19,733 nt of DNA, taken from Phellopilus nigrolimitatus. Lineage: Eukaryota; Basidiomycota; Agaricomycetes; Hymenochaetales; Hymenochaetaceae. The stretch spans positions 1-19,733 of the forward strand of contig JAJOHG010000440.1 in the NCBI GenBank assembly GCA_021029095.1, in the 5' to 3' direction. How positions within the stretch are numbered: position 1 is the first letter of the stretch; each line of letters begins with the position of its first letter. Positions 1-8,518 of the stretch are shown one piece after another. The notes under the pieces are model-generated. The model searched no databases. It had not been told where the DNA came from and saw only the letters and a list, made by a program, of their open reading frames with translations. Made by a program: the position numbers and the translations under genes.

Positions 1-530
1 GTCCTCAAGGAAATAGAGAAAGGTAACATCGTCGGGACAGACATCATCGGCGCAACGCTTGCCATTGCGAAGCAGACAGAGGAGCAGATGGGCGGCACTA
101 GCGGTGCACTTTACTCGTGCGTATCTATTCCTTTTTCAATCTTCGCCTGTTCATGAGACTTTTATCTAGCATCTTCTTTTCCTCCCTCGCTCAAGGACTA
201 GTCTCAGCAGTGTCATCGCACGACACCAAAGCGACACCTGAAGTTTGGTCCTCCGCGTTCACGCATGCGCTCGAACGCCTGTACTCGTACACGCGTGCAC
301 GTCCTCCTTCACGCACACTTGTGGACCCTTTGGATGCGTTCCAAAAGACGCTGGCTTCTGTTGACTTTGCTGGTGCTGTCAAAGCAGCTGCTGACGCAGC
401 GGAGGCGACGAAGAGCCTGGACGCGAAGGCTGGACGGAGTGCATACGTCGAAAGTGAGCTGCTTAAGAAAGAAAATGTACCAGATCCGGGTGCATGGGGC
501 ATCAAGGTGATTTTGGAGAACTTGCTGTGA
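1..530 (+). CDS. DAK1: Dihydroxyacetone kinase, C-terminal (DhaL) part, 5' truncated by the window
   Basis: The window opens in frame inside the C-terminal DhaL (nucleotide-binding) domain of an ATP-dependent dihydroxyacetone kinase, a cytosolic enzyme that phosphorylates dihydroxyacetone in glycerol and formaldehyde/methanol assimilation and detoxification. The diagnostic block is GGTSGALYS, split by an intron and continued as IFFSSLAQGL. Exons are 1-116 and 170-530; the 53-nt intron begins GTGCGT and ends CTAG, and splicing keeps the frame to the TGA at 528-530. The last residues (AWG near the end) are typical of the family's C-terminus. The dihydroxyacetone-binding DhaK half lies upstream of the window. 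The gene is convergent with the zinc-finger gene, with 264 bp between the two stop codons. The family assignment is secure; the symbol is inferred. Confidence 0.88.
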
Positions 531-794
531 GATATCGAGGAACAAATAAGCTGGAGCAAGGCAGGACCAAAAATGAGGACGAAAATGGGTGTACGTTATT
601 TGTTCGAGTGAAATAGGGAAACACATGTGGCATGTTGCATAAGCGATCTTGCACTCTTGTATTTATATACGTTGAGAATAAGATCCAGACGATGAACATG
701 TGGAACACGAGTTCTTGCGATATATTGAAAAAGAAGTTATCCAAAGTACATGGTAATACGAACAAACAATCAAGTAGCGGTTAAACAAGACTCA

Positions 795-2314
795 TTATAG
801 ATTTGCATCCACATCGTTTGCATCGTTGGGACCATCGTCCTCTTCACTGTCTTCGTCATCACCATCCTCTTCCGCCTCCTTGTCATCATCATTGTCGTCG
901 TCATTGTCGTCGTCGTCTTCCTCCTCACTCTCTTCACTTTCATGAAAAGTAAGAGAAATGTACTCATCTCCAATTTGTGTATCGTTCCCCGAAAGATCCC
1001 CACAAGGGCCTTGGAGTTCAGTATCAGAAGTACTCTGTTCAGATGGTGTTGCATTCGCGACAATAGATGGGCGAGCGACTTTTCCCGTAGCCATTGTTGA
1101 CGACATGCCGGCTCTTCGCTGGTTTGCACGGATGACATGCGGTAACTTGCATTTCGGGTTTGGGCACGTGCCTTTCTCTGCAAAGTCAGGACACTCCCTC
1201 ACATGTTGGTGATCGCAATCAATGCCCTTTTCACAGAATCCAAGCACGGCAAAATCACGGCACACGCCAATCCGGGGCCCAACATGGACATGTGGGAATA
1301 GGCAGTCGTCGCCGTTCTTGCAACGCCCGTTGTTGGCAAAATGAACACAGAGCGGCGTGCGCTCAGGAGTAGGGTCATGAGATAGCGAGCAAGTTTCGGC
1401 AGTGTTAGGACAGCTGCCTTGTAAGAAAGGCCAGCAGATCGCAATCTTGGAAGGATCATGCTTGCATGGACAAGTGCGTCCACGAGAGCACACACCTAGC
1501 AGTAACAAAAAAGCAGGACATATTAGTGCATTCTTGTTTAAATACGGAGCTGGTGGAGAATGGTGTAGGTTTACGCACCAGTGACAGAAAAGCGGCTACA
1601 CTGTTTATCGAAATACTTCATAGACTTGACGGCTTTCCGGCCCATCCTAGAATAAAATTATGAGAGCACTGAGCACCCGCCTAATCGTGTTGGCACCAGA
1701 AGACGGACCTGACAGGCTTTCTACCGTTAGCCAACGTCATGTTATGATTCTGAGGGAAACGACGAGCAGATTTCGCCTTATACGGCCGTTGAGTTGCACG
1801 AGTTCCAGGATAGGTCCTAGCATAATCTTGTCGAGGTTGAACGGGCTTGAAGGGCGGCTTCGGTGCTGAAGGTGCTTTGGCGACTGCAAAAGTGTCAACT
1901 GTTATGATGGAGTCCTTGATGCCTCAAGCTTTTCTGAAAATGAAGGAGATAAAACGCACGATCTTTGCGGACGAGGCTTCGGCCGGAAGACTGAAATGCG
2001 ACACCATCGATGACAACTTCACGCGGCTGACCAACGCTTGGGGGCGGTAGGCGTGTCGCTGAGGATGCGGCAGGGCGTTGGAAAGCTCGGTTCGACTGGA
2101 GCGAGGCTTTTGAAGTAGGCTTGTAGTCTGGATTGACATACGTGCTATTTCGACCAAAGTACGAAGAAGTGTTGTTGGAGGGTGGGCCAGTCTTATGGCG
2201 ATTGATTGCGCCTGTCAACCAGTGAGACTAGGCCAGCGCCGGTCTCGAGCGTAAAAACATACCTGTTAAACGTGCTATCTCTGCTTTCACTGCGTCTTCA
2301 GATGACATAGACAT
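795..2314 (-). CDS. CCCH zinc finger protein with five fingers and an acidic tail (ZC3H3-like)
   Basis: A 415-residue protein is read from five exons: 2263-2314, 1960-2211, 1709-1883, 1579-1646 and 795-1495. The start is the ATG at 2314, giving MSMSSEDAVK, followed by an AEIARLTGAINRHK block. Five tandem CCCH fingers fill residues 176-302, with spacings C-x8-C-x5-C-x3-H, x7/x6/x3, x8/x5/x3, x8/x5/x3 and x8/x4/x3. Upstream is a basic linker rich in R, K, P and Y. Downstream is a low-complexity tail (about 368-411) almost wholly of D and E. Tandem fingers of this kind bind RNA; ZC3H3/Smicl proteins act in mRNA 3'-end processing and export, so a nuclear RNA-binding role is likely but inferred. 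The 3/4 junction (donor GTCCGT at 1708) is the least certain. The gene starts only 125 bp from the transposon end at 2440. Confidence 0.82.
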
Positions 2315-2439
2315 TTTCAATATGAACGGAGTCGTGGTAGTAGCGAAAGAGAAGTTCGAGTTGGTCAGTCAGTCAGTGCCTTCCAAATACAGTATGTACA
2401 ACTTTCTGTACAGCATCTCAGCCCCACTACACATACGTA

Positions 2440-2463
2440 CAGTCGAACTTCTGCTAATGCATA
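2440..2463 (+). repeat. Left terminal inverted repeat of the DNA element
   Basis: 24 bp that match the reverse complement of 3122-3145 exactly, starting with CAGT next to a TA dinucleotide. Similarity continues outside as ACATAC-TA, so the surrounding bases may also derive from a related insertion. Confidence 0.85.
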
Positions 2464-2603
2464 GAGTTCGGTGGAAAGGTTTTGTATGCATTACGAGAGG
2501 TTATGCACTACGAGAAATGCACAAATTAGTACGTGATCAAAACACTAGCTATAGGTGTTGTATAATAGGGAAACAAGTAAGCACAAAATGCGAATGAAAG
2601 ATG

Positions 2604-2892
2604 TGGCGAAAAAGCGACTGATATCCGGTTGCTTCAAGTTTGCCATCTGCTTGGTCTGTATTGCAATCTAAGCTTGTGAAGATGGCCGCAAGCCTGCTGA
2701 AACATCAGCTCAGAATAACACACGCAGAGCTGCTCCAGCTCTCTTATGGACTGGCATGCAGACTGGTGATATTAACGATTTGCAGGCAGCTCATTGTCGA
2801 GCCCATTGACATTGCCACCTTCAGGCTTCAGCCTCCACCATGTTGCAAACTTGCTCTACAATTTCTTGGGCAGTCCATTCTTCCTCTGTAGT
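2604..2892 (-). pseudogene. Decayed C-terminal fragment of a pogo/Tigger-like DDE transposase
   Basis: Reading the minus strand gives short broken pieces in different frames. A piece near 2890 reads EEEWTAQEIVEQV and runs into a stop. An acidic stretch reads NGLDNELP. The end near 2607 reads KQPDISRFF. Acidic segments followed by a short xxxI(S/T)xFF tail are typical of the C-terminus of CENP-B/pogo-type transposases. The catalytic DDE core and the DNA-binding domain are absent. The frame is broken several times, so this is a relic left by internal deletion, not a gene. Confidence 0.5.
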
Positions 2893-3121
2893 TGGAAATG
2901 CCTTGTCATGAAGATGTGTGAGAACACAAAATGTGTTTGTCAAGCACCAAGTTTTGTGCAGGCGAGATACCTCACATAATGCATATCCCCATTTAAATTA
3001 CTGCATACAGGTATGCATTATGCATTATGAATTTTATGCATTATCTTATAGGTATTTTCTAACTACCGACTCGGTGGAAGCCAAAGTCTATGCATTTTGG
3101 GAGGTTATGCAGCACGAGGAG

Positions 3122-3145
3122 TATGCATTAGCAGAAGTTCGACTG
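3122..3145 (-). repeat. Right terminal inverted repeat of the DNA element
   Basis: Exact inverted copy of the left end, closing with GACTG followed by TA. A subterminal block (about 3071-3119) is related to 2468-2515 in direct, not inverted, orientation. Confidence 0.85.
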
Positions 3146-3420
3146 TATGTATGTAGCACTTAAATTTGATCTATTATAACGGAGCGGAATTTACCGGCTG
3201 TCCGATGACACGACGTCGCACCGCGGAAGCCATTTGCCACTGACAATTCGTGCTAGTTACTAACAACATGATTTCAAGCCCCACATTTACTCAGCCACAA
3301 ATTGCACGGGACAGCGTATAAAATCAGAGTACATTTCCGAGAGAAATAAGGTATCGCTATGAATATTAAATATGCTCTCACCACCCACTCACTACACATG
3401 CGGGGTGACCTTAATAATCC

Positions 3421-6251
3421 TCAGATCGTATGGTCGGTTTTTTTGGCCGCAAAGTGCAGTGTCCAGGTGCTGAGCAGTCTACGACGATTGACCTGCTCTC
3501 CGTCGAGCCTATATAAAACCGTAAGCAAATGAGCGTAAAATTTTTCTCAGGGAAAGCTCACCCTGGAGTACCATACGTGAGGGGGGCAATAAAAAGGAGC
3601 GTCAAAAACATCGCGACAGTGAATGCCGCGACCACCGCAAGTGCTTTCGGGCCTATGTCTGAGTATTGTGTCGGCCTCATGCGCATATTACGACCACGAA
3701 TGGAGATCGGGTAGTTGATCGTCTCGGACATCACAAAGTTGAGCACGGCGCCTGCGACAAGCGCAGAGAAGAGATGTGAAGGCAAGTAGTGATGGACGAA
3801 GAGTTGGCGACTGAACAGGAAAAAGGGGAAGTAATGTGTTGCCCATCCAATGGTGAACAGGCCAGCGTTGTTCCAAAGGCGATTGCGGACGGCTGAAAAA
3901 AAAAAAAAAAAAAAAAAACAACAACAACAACATGGATCAGTTCAAAGCAGTTGTGAAAAAAAATCCGAAAACATACGATCAGGAATGGGCTCAATTCCCC
4001 TTCTTCTCGCCAACAAATCCGCACCAAGGACACCAACGAAAATTGAAAGCGTAATCGTACACGTCCACCAGGAAACGATATTCCCAATCAAGTAAATCTG
4101 ACGTTGATCCTTGCTATCAGTCCAGAAGCTGATACCGCTAATCAGGAACGGCCAGTTAATGGGGTTGCTGGCATATGGGTGAGATGCAGTAAGGCCGGCG
4201 TTGTGTTGAAGCATGAGGAGCTGTAGCTCGAAGAATTTCTTGAAAAAGTTCATCTTCTTCGGTTCCTTCGCTGCTCTTGTAGCTGTTCGACTTTGGAAGT
4301 CCTCCTCATCCTCTGCCGATATCAGCGAGTCAACATACCACGTCGCCGTCTTCTCCTGAGCATTTTTATTGCCATTGATCTCCTGCTGCTTGAAGCCCCA
4401 GTCAGGCAGAGGCTTCTTGTGTGTCCACATAGACACACGAGTCGGACCATGAATGAGACGGAAATAACCCGACTTAGTCTTCCATTCTTGTCCGTCATCC
4501 GCGTCGATGATGCTCAACTGGAAGAGCGTATCATTGTACCTTGAGATGTCATCCTTCGGCCAGGTCGTGAACTCTTGGTTTGTCGGCATGTGGGGTGAAG
4601 CAACGTCGTGTGTAAGAAGGAATGTCTGAGTGTTGACATGTAAAAGCTGAATGACGTCATCATGGCGGACAACACGTCCACGTCCAGTGGCAGGAAGTGC
4701 CTTTGTCGGGACGATCTGCCAATGGTTGTTTGTGTCATTGTGGCCATAGCCGGTGACCTGTTGACCTACACACAACTGCTCAAAAGCAATTCACGAAATT
4801 TTATACAGATCCAACCTTGTGAACTAATGCGCCCATCCTCGTACTTAAGAGGGTATTGCTCTTTATGGGAATGGAGAAATACTTTCGTCTCCTTGTGCTT
4901 CATCGTAACAACATCATAATAACGAAGCTCTGTAGTCTAGTCAGTATTGCATAATTGATTAGGTTCGAAAGAGTTCACCTTGGCTGTTAAGTAGCATTTC
5001 ATTCCCGGCCAAAGTCTCCTGGAAAGCGGGGCTCATAAAACTATCTCCAGCACCAGAACGGGGTAATGTAGCAAAATGAACCCAGAAAAACGAAAGATAA
5101 ACCATTATAGGAACAATAATAAGACCGATTGCTCGGGCAACGAAATGTCGAGTAAAGTGTTCCTGAGCCAGTCGAAACGTCAGCTCAGCATCGTTTTGTA
5201 TTCAATTGAAGAAACTACCATAGAATATCCCTTCCTGATATCCAGTAAATCCCAAAGATCGACAAGGACAGCTGTTCCAATGGTTAGAAAGATGAGGATT
5301 CCATTGATCTTGCAGCCCAAGCAGCATGCGAGGCACACGCCAGTAGCAACGAGCCACGTCCACCATTCACCCGAGAATTCGCTGTGATACACGCAATTAA
5401 CTCCAACACCAGAGTTTATCGAGCACAGAGACTTACTTGTAGCGCAGCTTCTTGAAGCGTATGTATGTATATATAGTTAAAGCAGTGAAGAAAATCAACT
5501 GTGCATCGAGAAGAATGAGGCGGTCCTGCGCGATGTGCGCATTATCTGCAGAATAGTAAACTTCGAATCCAAATCGAACACCTGCATTCATAGAACATAC
5601 CAAGCAAGACAAGGATAGCAGAAAACGCCGCAATGATGGTAGAATACCCGCTCTCCTTCATGATTGCATAGACAATAGGAACCGTAAGCGCACCCAGCGT
5701 TGCAGGCAGCGCACGCAAACCGATGTACGGAACATGGTGTTCAGTGTAGCTGTCTCCGATGTTCTCGAAGTTGAAGTTCCCATCAAAACCAGCAAACCAA
5801 CCCGCAGCGCCAAGGAGCATTTTTGCGAAAGGGGGATGCACATCGAAGTAGTATTCTCCACGGATGTAGTATGCAGCAAACTTTCCAAAGTGAACTTCGT
5901 CGAACCTGTATAAGACTGAGCAAAGGTATAAAAGGCCAGCAGCTGGTCACTGACACTACTTCGTCAGGGTTGTTGATTTTGTAAAAACGCGTAAGAAAAG
6001 CAAGTAACGTCAACGTGCTGGCGACGAGCAAGTTTGTTCTGCTCGACTCAGTAGCTGCTTGGAAGCTGCCTCGCTGCGCGTAATGTATTGTTAGCTCGCT
6101 GGCTCGCGTCAAGTCCGACGCGTCGTGATATACGAACCTGGCTGAATGTCGAAAGATAACGTTCATCTGGGTCTGTCTCCGACGAACGAGTGCTGCCACT
6201 TTGTAGTGACGTTCCAGCAGTACGCCGACGAGTACCGACTGGCGGATCCAT
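3421..6251 (-). CDS. PMT4: Protein O-mannosyltransferase, PMT4 subfamily
   Basis: A 771-residue, multi-pass ER membrane enzyme that transfers mannose from dolichyl-phosphate-mannose to Ser/Thr of secretory proteins. Exons: 6138-6251, 5955-6073, 5601-5905, 5545-5437, 5381-5219, 5162-4979, 4929-4816, 4765-3977, 3892-3562 and 3508-3421. The catalytic first-loop motif FDEVHFGKF is at 79-87, followed by YFDVHPPFAKML. DNAHIAQDRLILLDA is near 180. The lumenal MIR repeats span about 332-510 (LHSH, NNHW, SHDVASP). C-terminal membrane segments and HHYLPSHL follow. The FDEVHFGK and VPYIGLR blocks favour PMT4 over PMT1/PMT2; yeast Pmt4 is similar in length. The tiny last exon supplies the conserved tail NRRRLLSTWTLHF. 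An in-frame ATG at 6308 would add 19 residues; 6251 was chosen because the sequence before it is low-complexity. The gene is divergent from PRP4. Confidence 0.9.
3896..3930. repeat. A23 homopolymer followed by (CAA)4
   Basis: On the plus strand 23 consecutive A (3896-3918) run into four CAA units. On the coding strand of the PMT4-type gene this is a T23 tract that forms the polypyrimidine stretch directly before the CAG acceptor of intron 8 (intron 3893-3976). It is a microsatellite likely to vary in length. Confidence 0.9.
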
Positions 6252-6439
6252 CGTCGACGGCGACGTGAGAGGATGGGTGTTGGTGGTAAAAGTTGACGTG
6301 GCCGTCAAGCGCGCGGGCGGTTATGAAGTTACTCTTTGCGTCTTCGCGTGCCCAAATACAGCTATTATGCGCGTAGCATTACCTACTGCACTCCTCGCCG
6401 TTGCACTCGACAACTTCGACATCGCTGTTGATTCTCGAT
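6252..6439. promoter_or_regulatory. Shared divergent promoter region of PMT4 and PRP4
   Basis: Only 188 bp separate the two start codons, so both genes must take core promoter elements from this stretch or from each other's 5' ends. No convincing TATA box was seen. Inferred from gene layout alone. Confidence 0.5.
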
Positions 6440-8358
6440 ATGTCTGAACTCACCCTTGACACACTAATGGACGAAGGGGGGTATGGGGATCGTGCAAGGA
6501 TGGAAAACCAGGCTTTGCTCGACGAACTGGAACGAAAAAAGAAGGCCAGGAGTATGGCTGTGCCAACCGACGATGGACGCGTTCGTGCTCGTCTTCGCGA
6601 AATCGGCGAACCCATAACACTGTTTGGAGAGCGCGTAAGATTTTAATATTATTGCGATTTATGCTGTGTTTATTCATCAAGTGCAGCCAGCCGACCGTCG
6701 AGACCGACTCATCTATGTGCTTTCTCAAATTAATGCTGCCAGAGGCGACGATGCCCCGGCAATGGAGACAGAGTCAGAAGATGAAAGTGAAGATGAAGCT
6801 GTGAGTAGCTTACTCATCCTTCACTCGCCGTTGTCTCAACAGTGTGCGCAGGTAGAGGAGTTTTACACGCCAGGGTCTATCGCACTCCTCGAAGCGCGTC
6901 GGCGCATAGCAGAATACTCGCTGCCCAGGTCTTAATTTCGCTCACAATAGGCTCAATGAGGTGCTTACTCTTTGTCTGTATCGTTCGTCTGTCTTACAGA
7001 GCTCAGAAGCGGGTCGCCCAACAGCGCATACAGAGTAAAATGCCTTTGAGACAATTGATTGACATCCGGAAAAAGGTATTTAATGAAGTCAAGGTAAGCA
7101 CTTTAGCATTTTCTGTACTCGTCATAAGATCAACTCAACCCATCTAGAGCTTCGCAAACATGGGCTCGCAAATTGGTGACGAGCGACCTATCTCTATGGT
7201 TCGCTTCTCACCTAACAGCCAAGTACTCGCAACCGGTAGTTGGTCCGGAGGCGTGAAGCTTTGGAATGTGCCTTCATGTGCTCCAATTCGGACTTTGCGA
7301 GGTTTTTTTTTTTTTTTTGTTACCTCTTCTAAATCGAAGTGATTTTACTCATGTCCTGTCAGGTCATGGAGATCGTGTTGGAGGAGTGGCCTGGCATCCG
7401 CGAGCAACTTTATCACAAAGCGAGGAAGCCGTAAACCTTGTCAGCGGTGCTGGTGATTTCAATCTTCACTTATGGTCGCTTACGAGGTAAGCTTATTCCC
7501 ATGACCATTGCCATGCGGTTCTGTTGATAATAACCTCCTACAGTGATGCGCCTTTGGCGACTCTCAAAGGTCATGAAGGACGTGTCTGCCGTACGGCTTT
7601 TCATCCTTCCGGAGACTATGTAGCAAGTGCTAGCTTTGATACGTCGTGGCGACTCTGGGACGTGTCCACTCAAAAAGAGCTCCTGCTCCAGGAAGGGCAC
7701 TCGAAGGAGGTGTATTCGGTAGAGTTTCAGGACGATGGTGCACTCATTGCCTCTGGGTATATTCATTTCTTTTGTGTTGCGTTGACTGTGCTAAATCTCT
7801 CGCAGAGGTCTTGACGCTATCGGTCGCGTATGGGATTTAAGGACGGGGCGAACTGCCATGGTCTTAGATGGCCATGTCCAGGGAATTTTTTCCATAGCCT
7901 TTTCGCCCAATGGGTACCAGATTGCCACCGGGGCTGGCGACGACACGATCCGCATCTGGGACATGCGGTCGCTGAAGGCGCTCTACACAATTCCAGCTCA
8001 CCGGTCGAATGTTTCGGACGTTCGCTTTTTCCACGCATCCGACCTCCCCACCGTTGCGACGCAGGATATCGAGATGAAAGAGTCGACCCCAAACGACGAT
8101 GCGTCAGCAGATACATCAAATGACGGCAGCACCGACAAGGAGACGGAGGAAAGGTACCGGTCTGGGTTGTACTTTGCCAGTGCTGGTTACGACGGGCTTG
8201 TAAAGCTCTGGAGTGCAGATGACTGGCAACTGCTCCGTACACTTACTACAGACGCCGGAAAGGTGATGTCTATTGACCTTGCTTGCAATGGCAGATATCT
8301 TGTTTCCGGTACGTATAACCGCAATTTCCAGCTGTACGAGCCTGAAAGCACTGTATAA
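6440..8358 (+). CDS. PRP4: U4/U6 snRNP WD-repeat splicing factor Prp4
   Basis: A 507-residue nuclear protein of the U4/U6 di-snRNP (with Prp3), needed for tri-snRNP and spliceosome assembly. Exons: 6440-6634, 6687-6800, 6852-6928, 7000-7093, 7148-7301, 7363-7486, 7544-7756 and 7806-8358; all junctions are in phase. The start [14 protein letters not shown] was preferred because the frame upstream has no ATG. The N-terminal splicing-factor motif (about residues 47-85) reads [13 protein letters not shown] then DRRDRL. An acidic serine-rich stretch follows. Seven WD40 repeats run from about 170 to the end (for example [50 protein letters not shown]), with an acidic insert between strands of repeat 6 (about 8070-8155). 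Intron 3 has a weak donor (GTCTTA). Intron 5 starts with GT followed by a T run. The gene is convergent with the MBP1-like gene, 160 bp apart. Confidence 0.93.
7303..7318 (+). repeat. T16 homopolymer at a 5' splice site
   Basis: Sixteen T directly follow the exon 5/intron 5 border of PRP4 (G|GTTTTT). The donor therefore lacks the usual purine at +3 and G at +5, yet the frame across 7301/7363 is exact and the protein needs the join (LRG-HGDRV). Confidence 0.85.
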
Positions 8359-8518
8359 CATTTATAATCGATAAATGACTGGTAATACAATTGTAGCTGC
8401 ACACATTGCGACAAGAGACAGTCATAATGAGATAAAAAGCAAAGAAACGCAGGTCCAATTAAATAATGCTACCGTGTGCCCGGTGAGGTCGAAAAGAAAA
8501 AGACGGCAATCGAAGCGA

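Larger units (their letters stand above)
2440..3145. mobile_element. Non-autonomous Tc1/mariner-superfamily (pogo-like) DNA element
   Basis: The 706-bp segment begins CAGTCGAACTTCTGC and ends with its reverse complement, and both ends abut TA (2438-2439 and 3146-3147), the target duplication expected for Tc1/mariner/pogo elements. Each end also carries the repeated words ATGCATTA and GGTTATGCA, which continue inward and look like transposase-binding repeats. No intact ORF of transposase length is present; the middle holds a decayed transposase tail on the minus strand. The element fills most of the 1.1-kb gap between the PMT4-type gene and the zinc-finger start. The flanks 2315-2439 and 3146-3420 show no other feature. 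Classification rests on TIR sequence, TA flanks and the remnant. Confidence 0.75.

Noticed and set aside
2322..2891. Plus-strand open frames of 80-90 codons inside and beside the transposon
   Set aside because: They show no family motif, sit across the terminal repeats and lack splice-linked continuation. The only protein-like signal in this stretch is on the minus strand.
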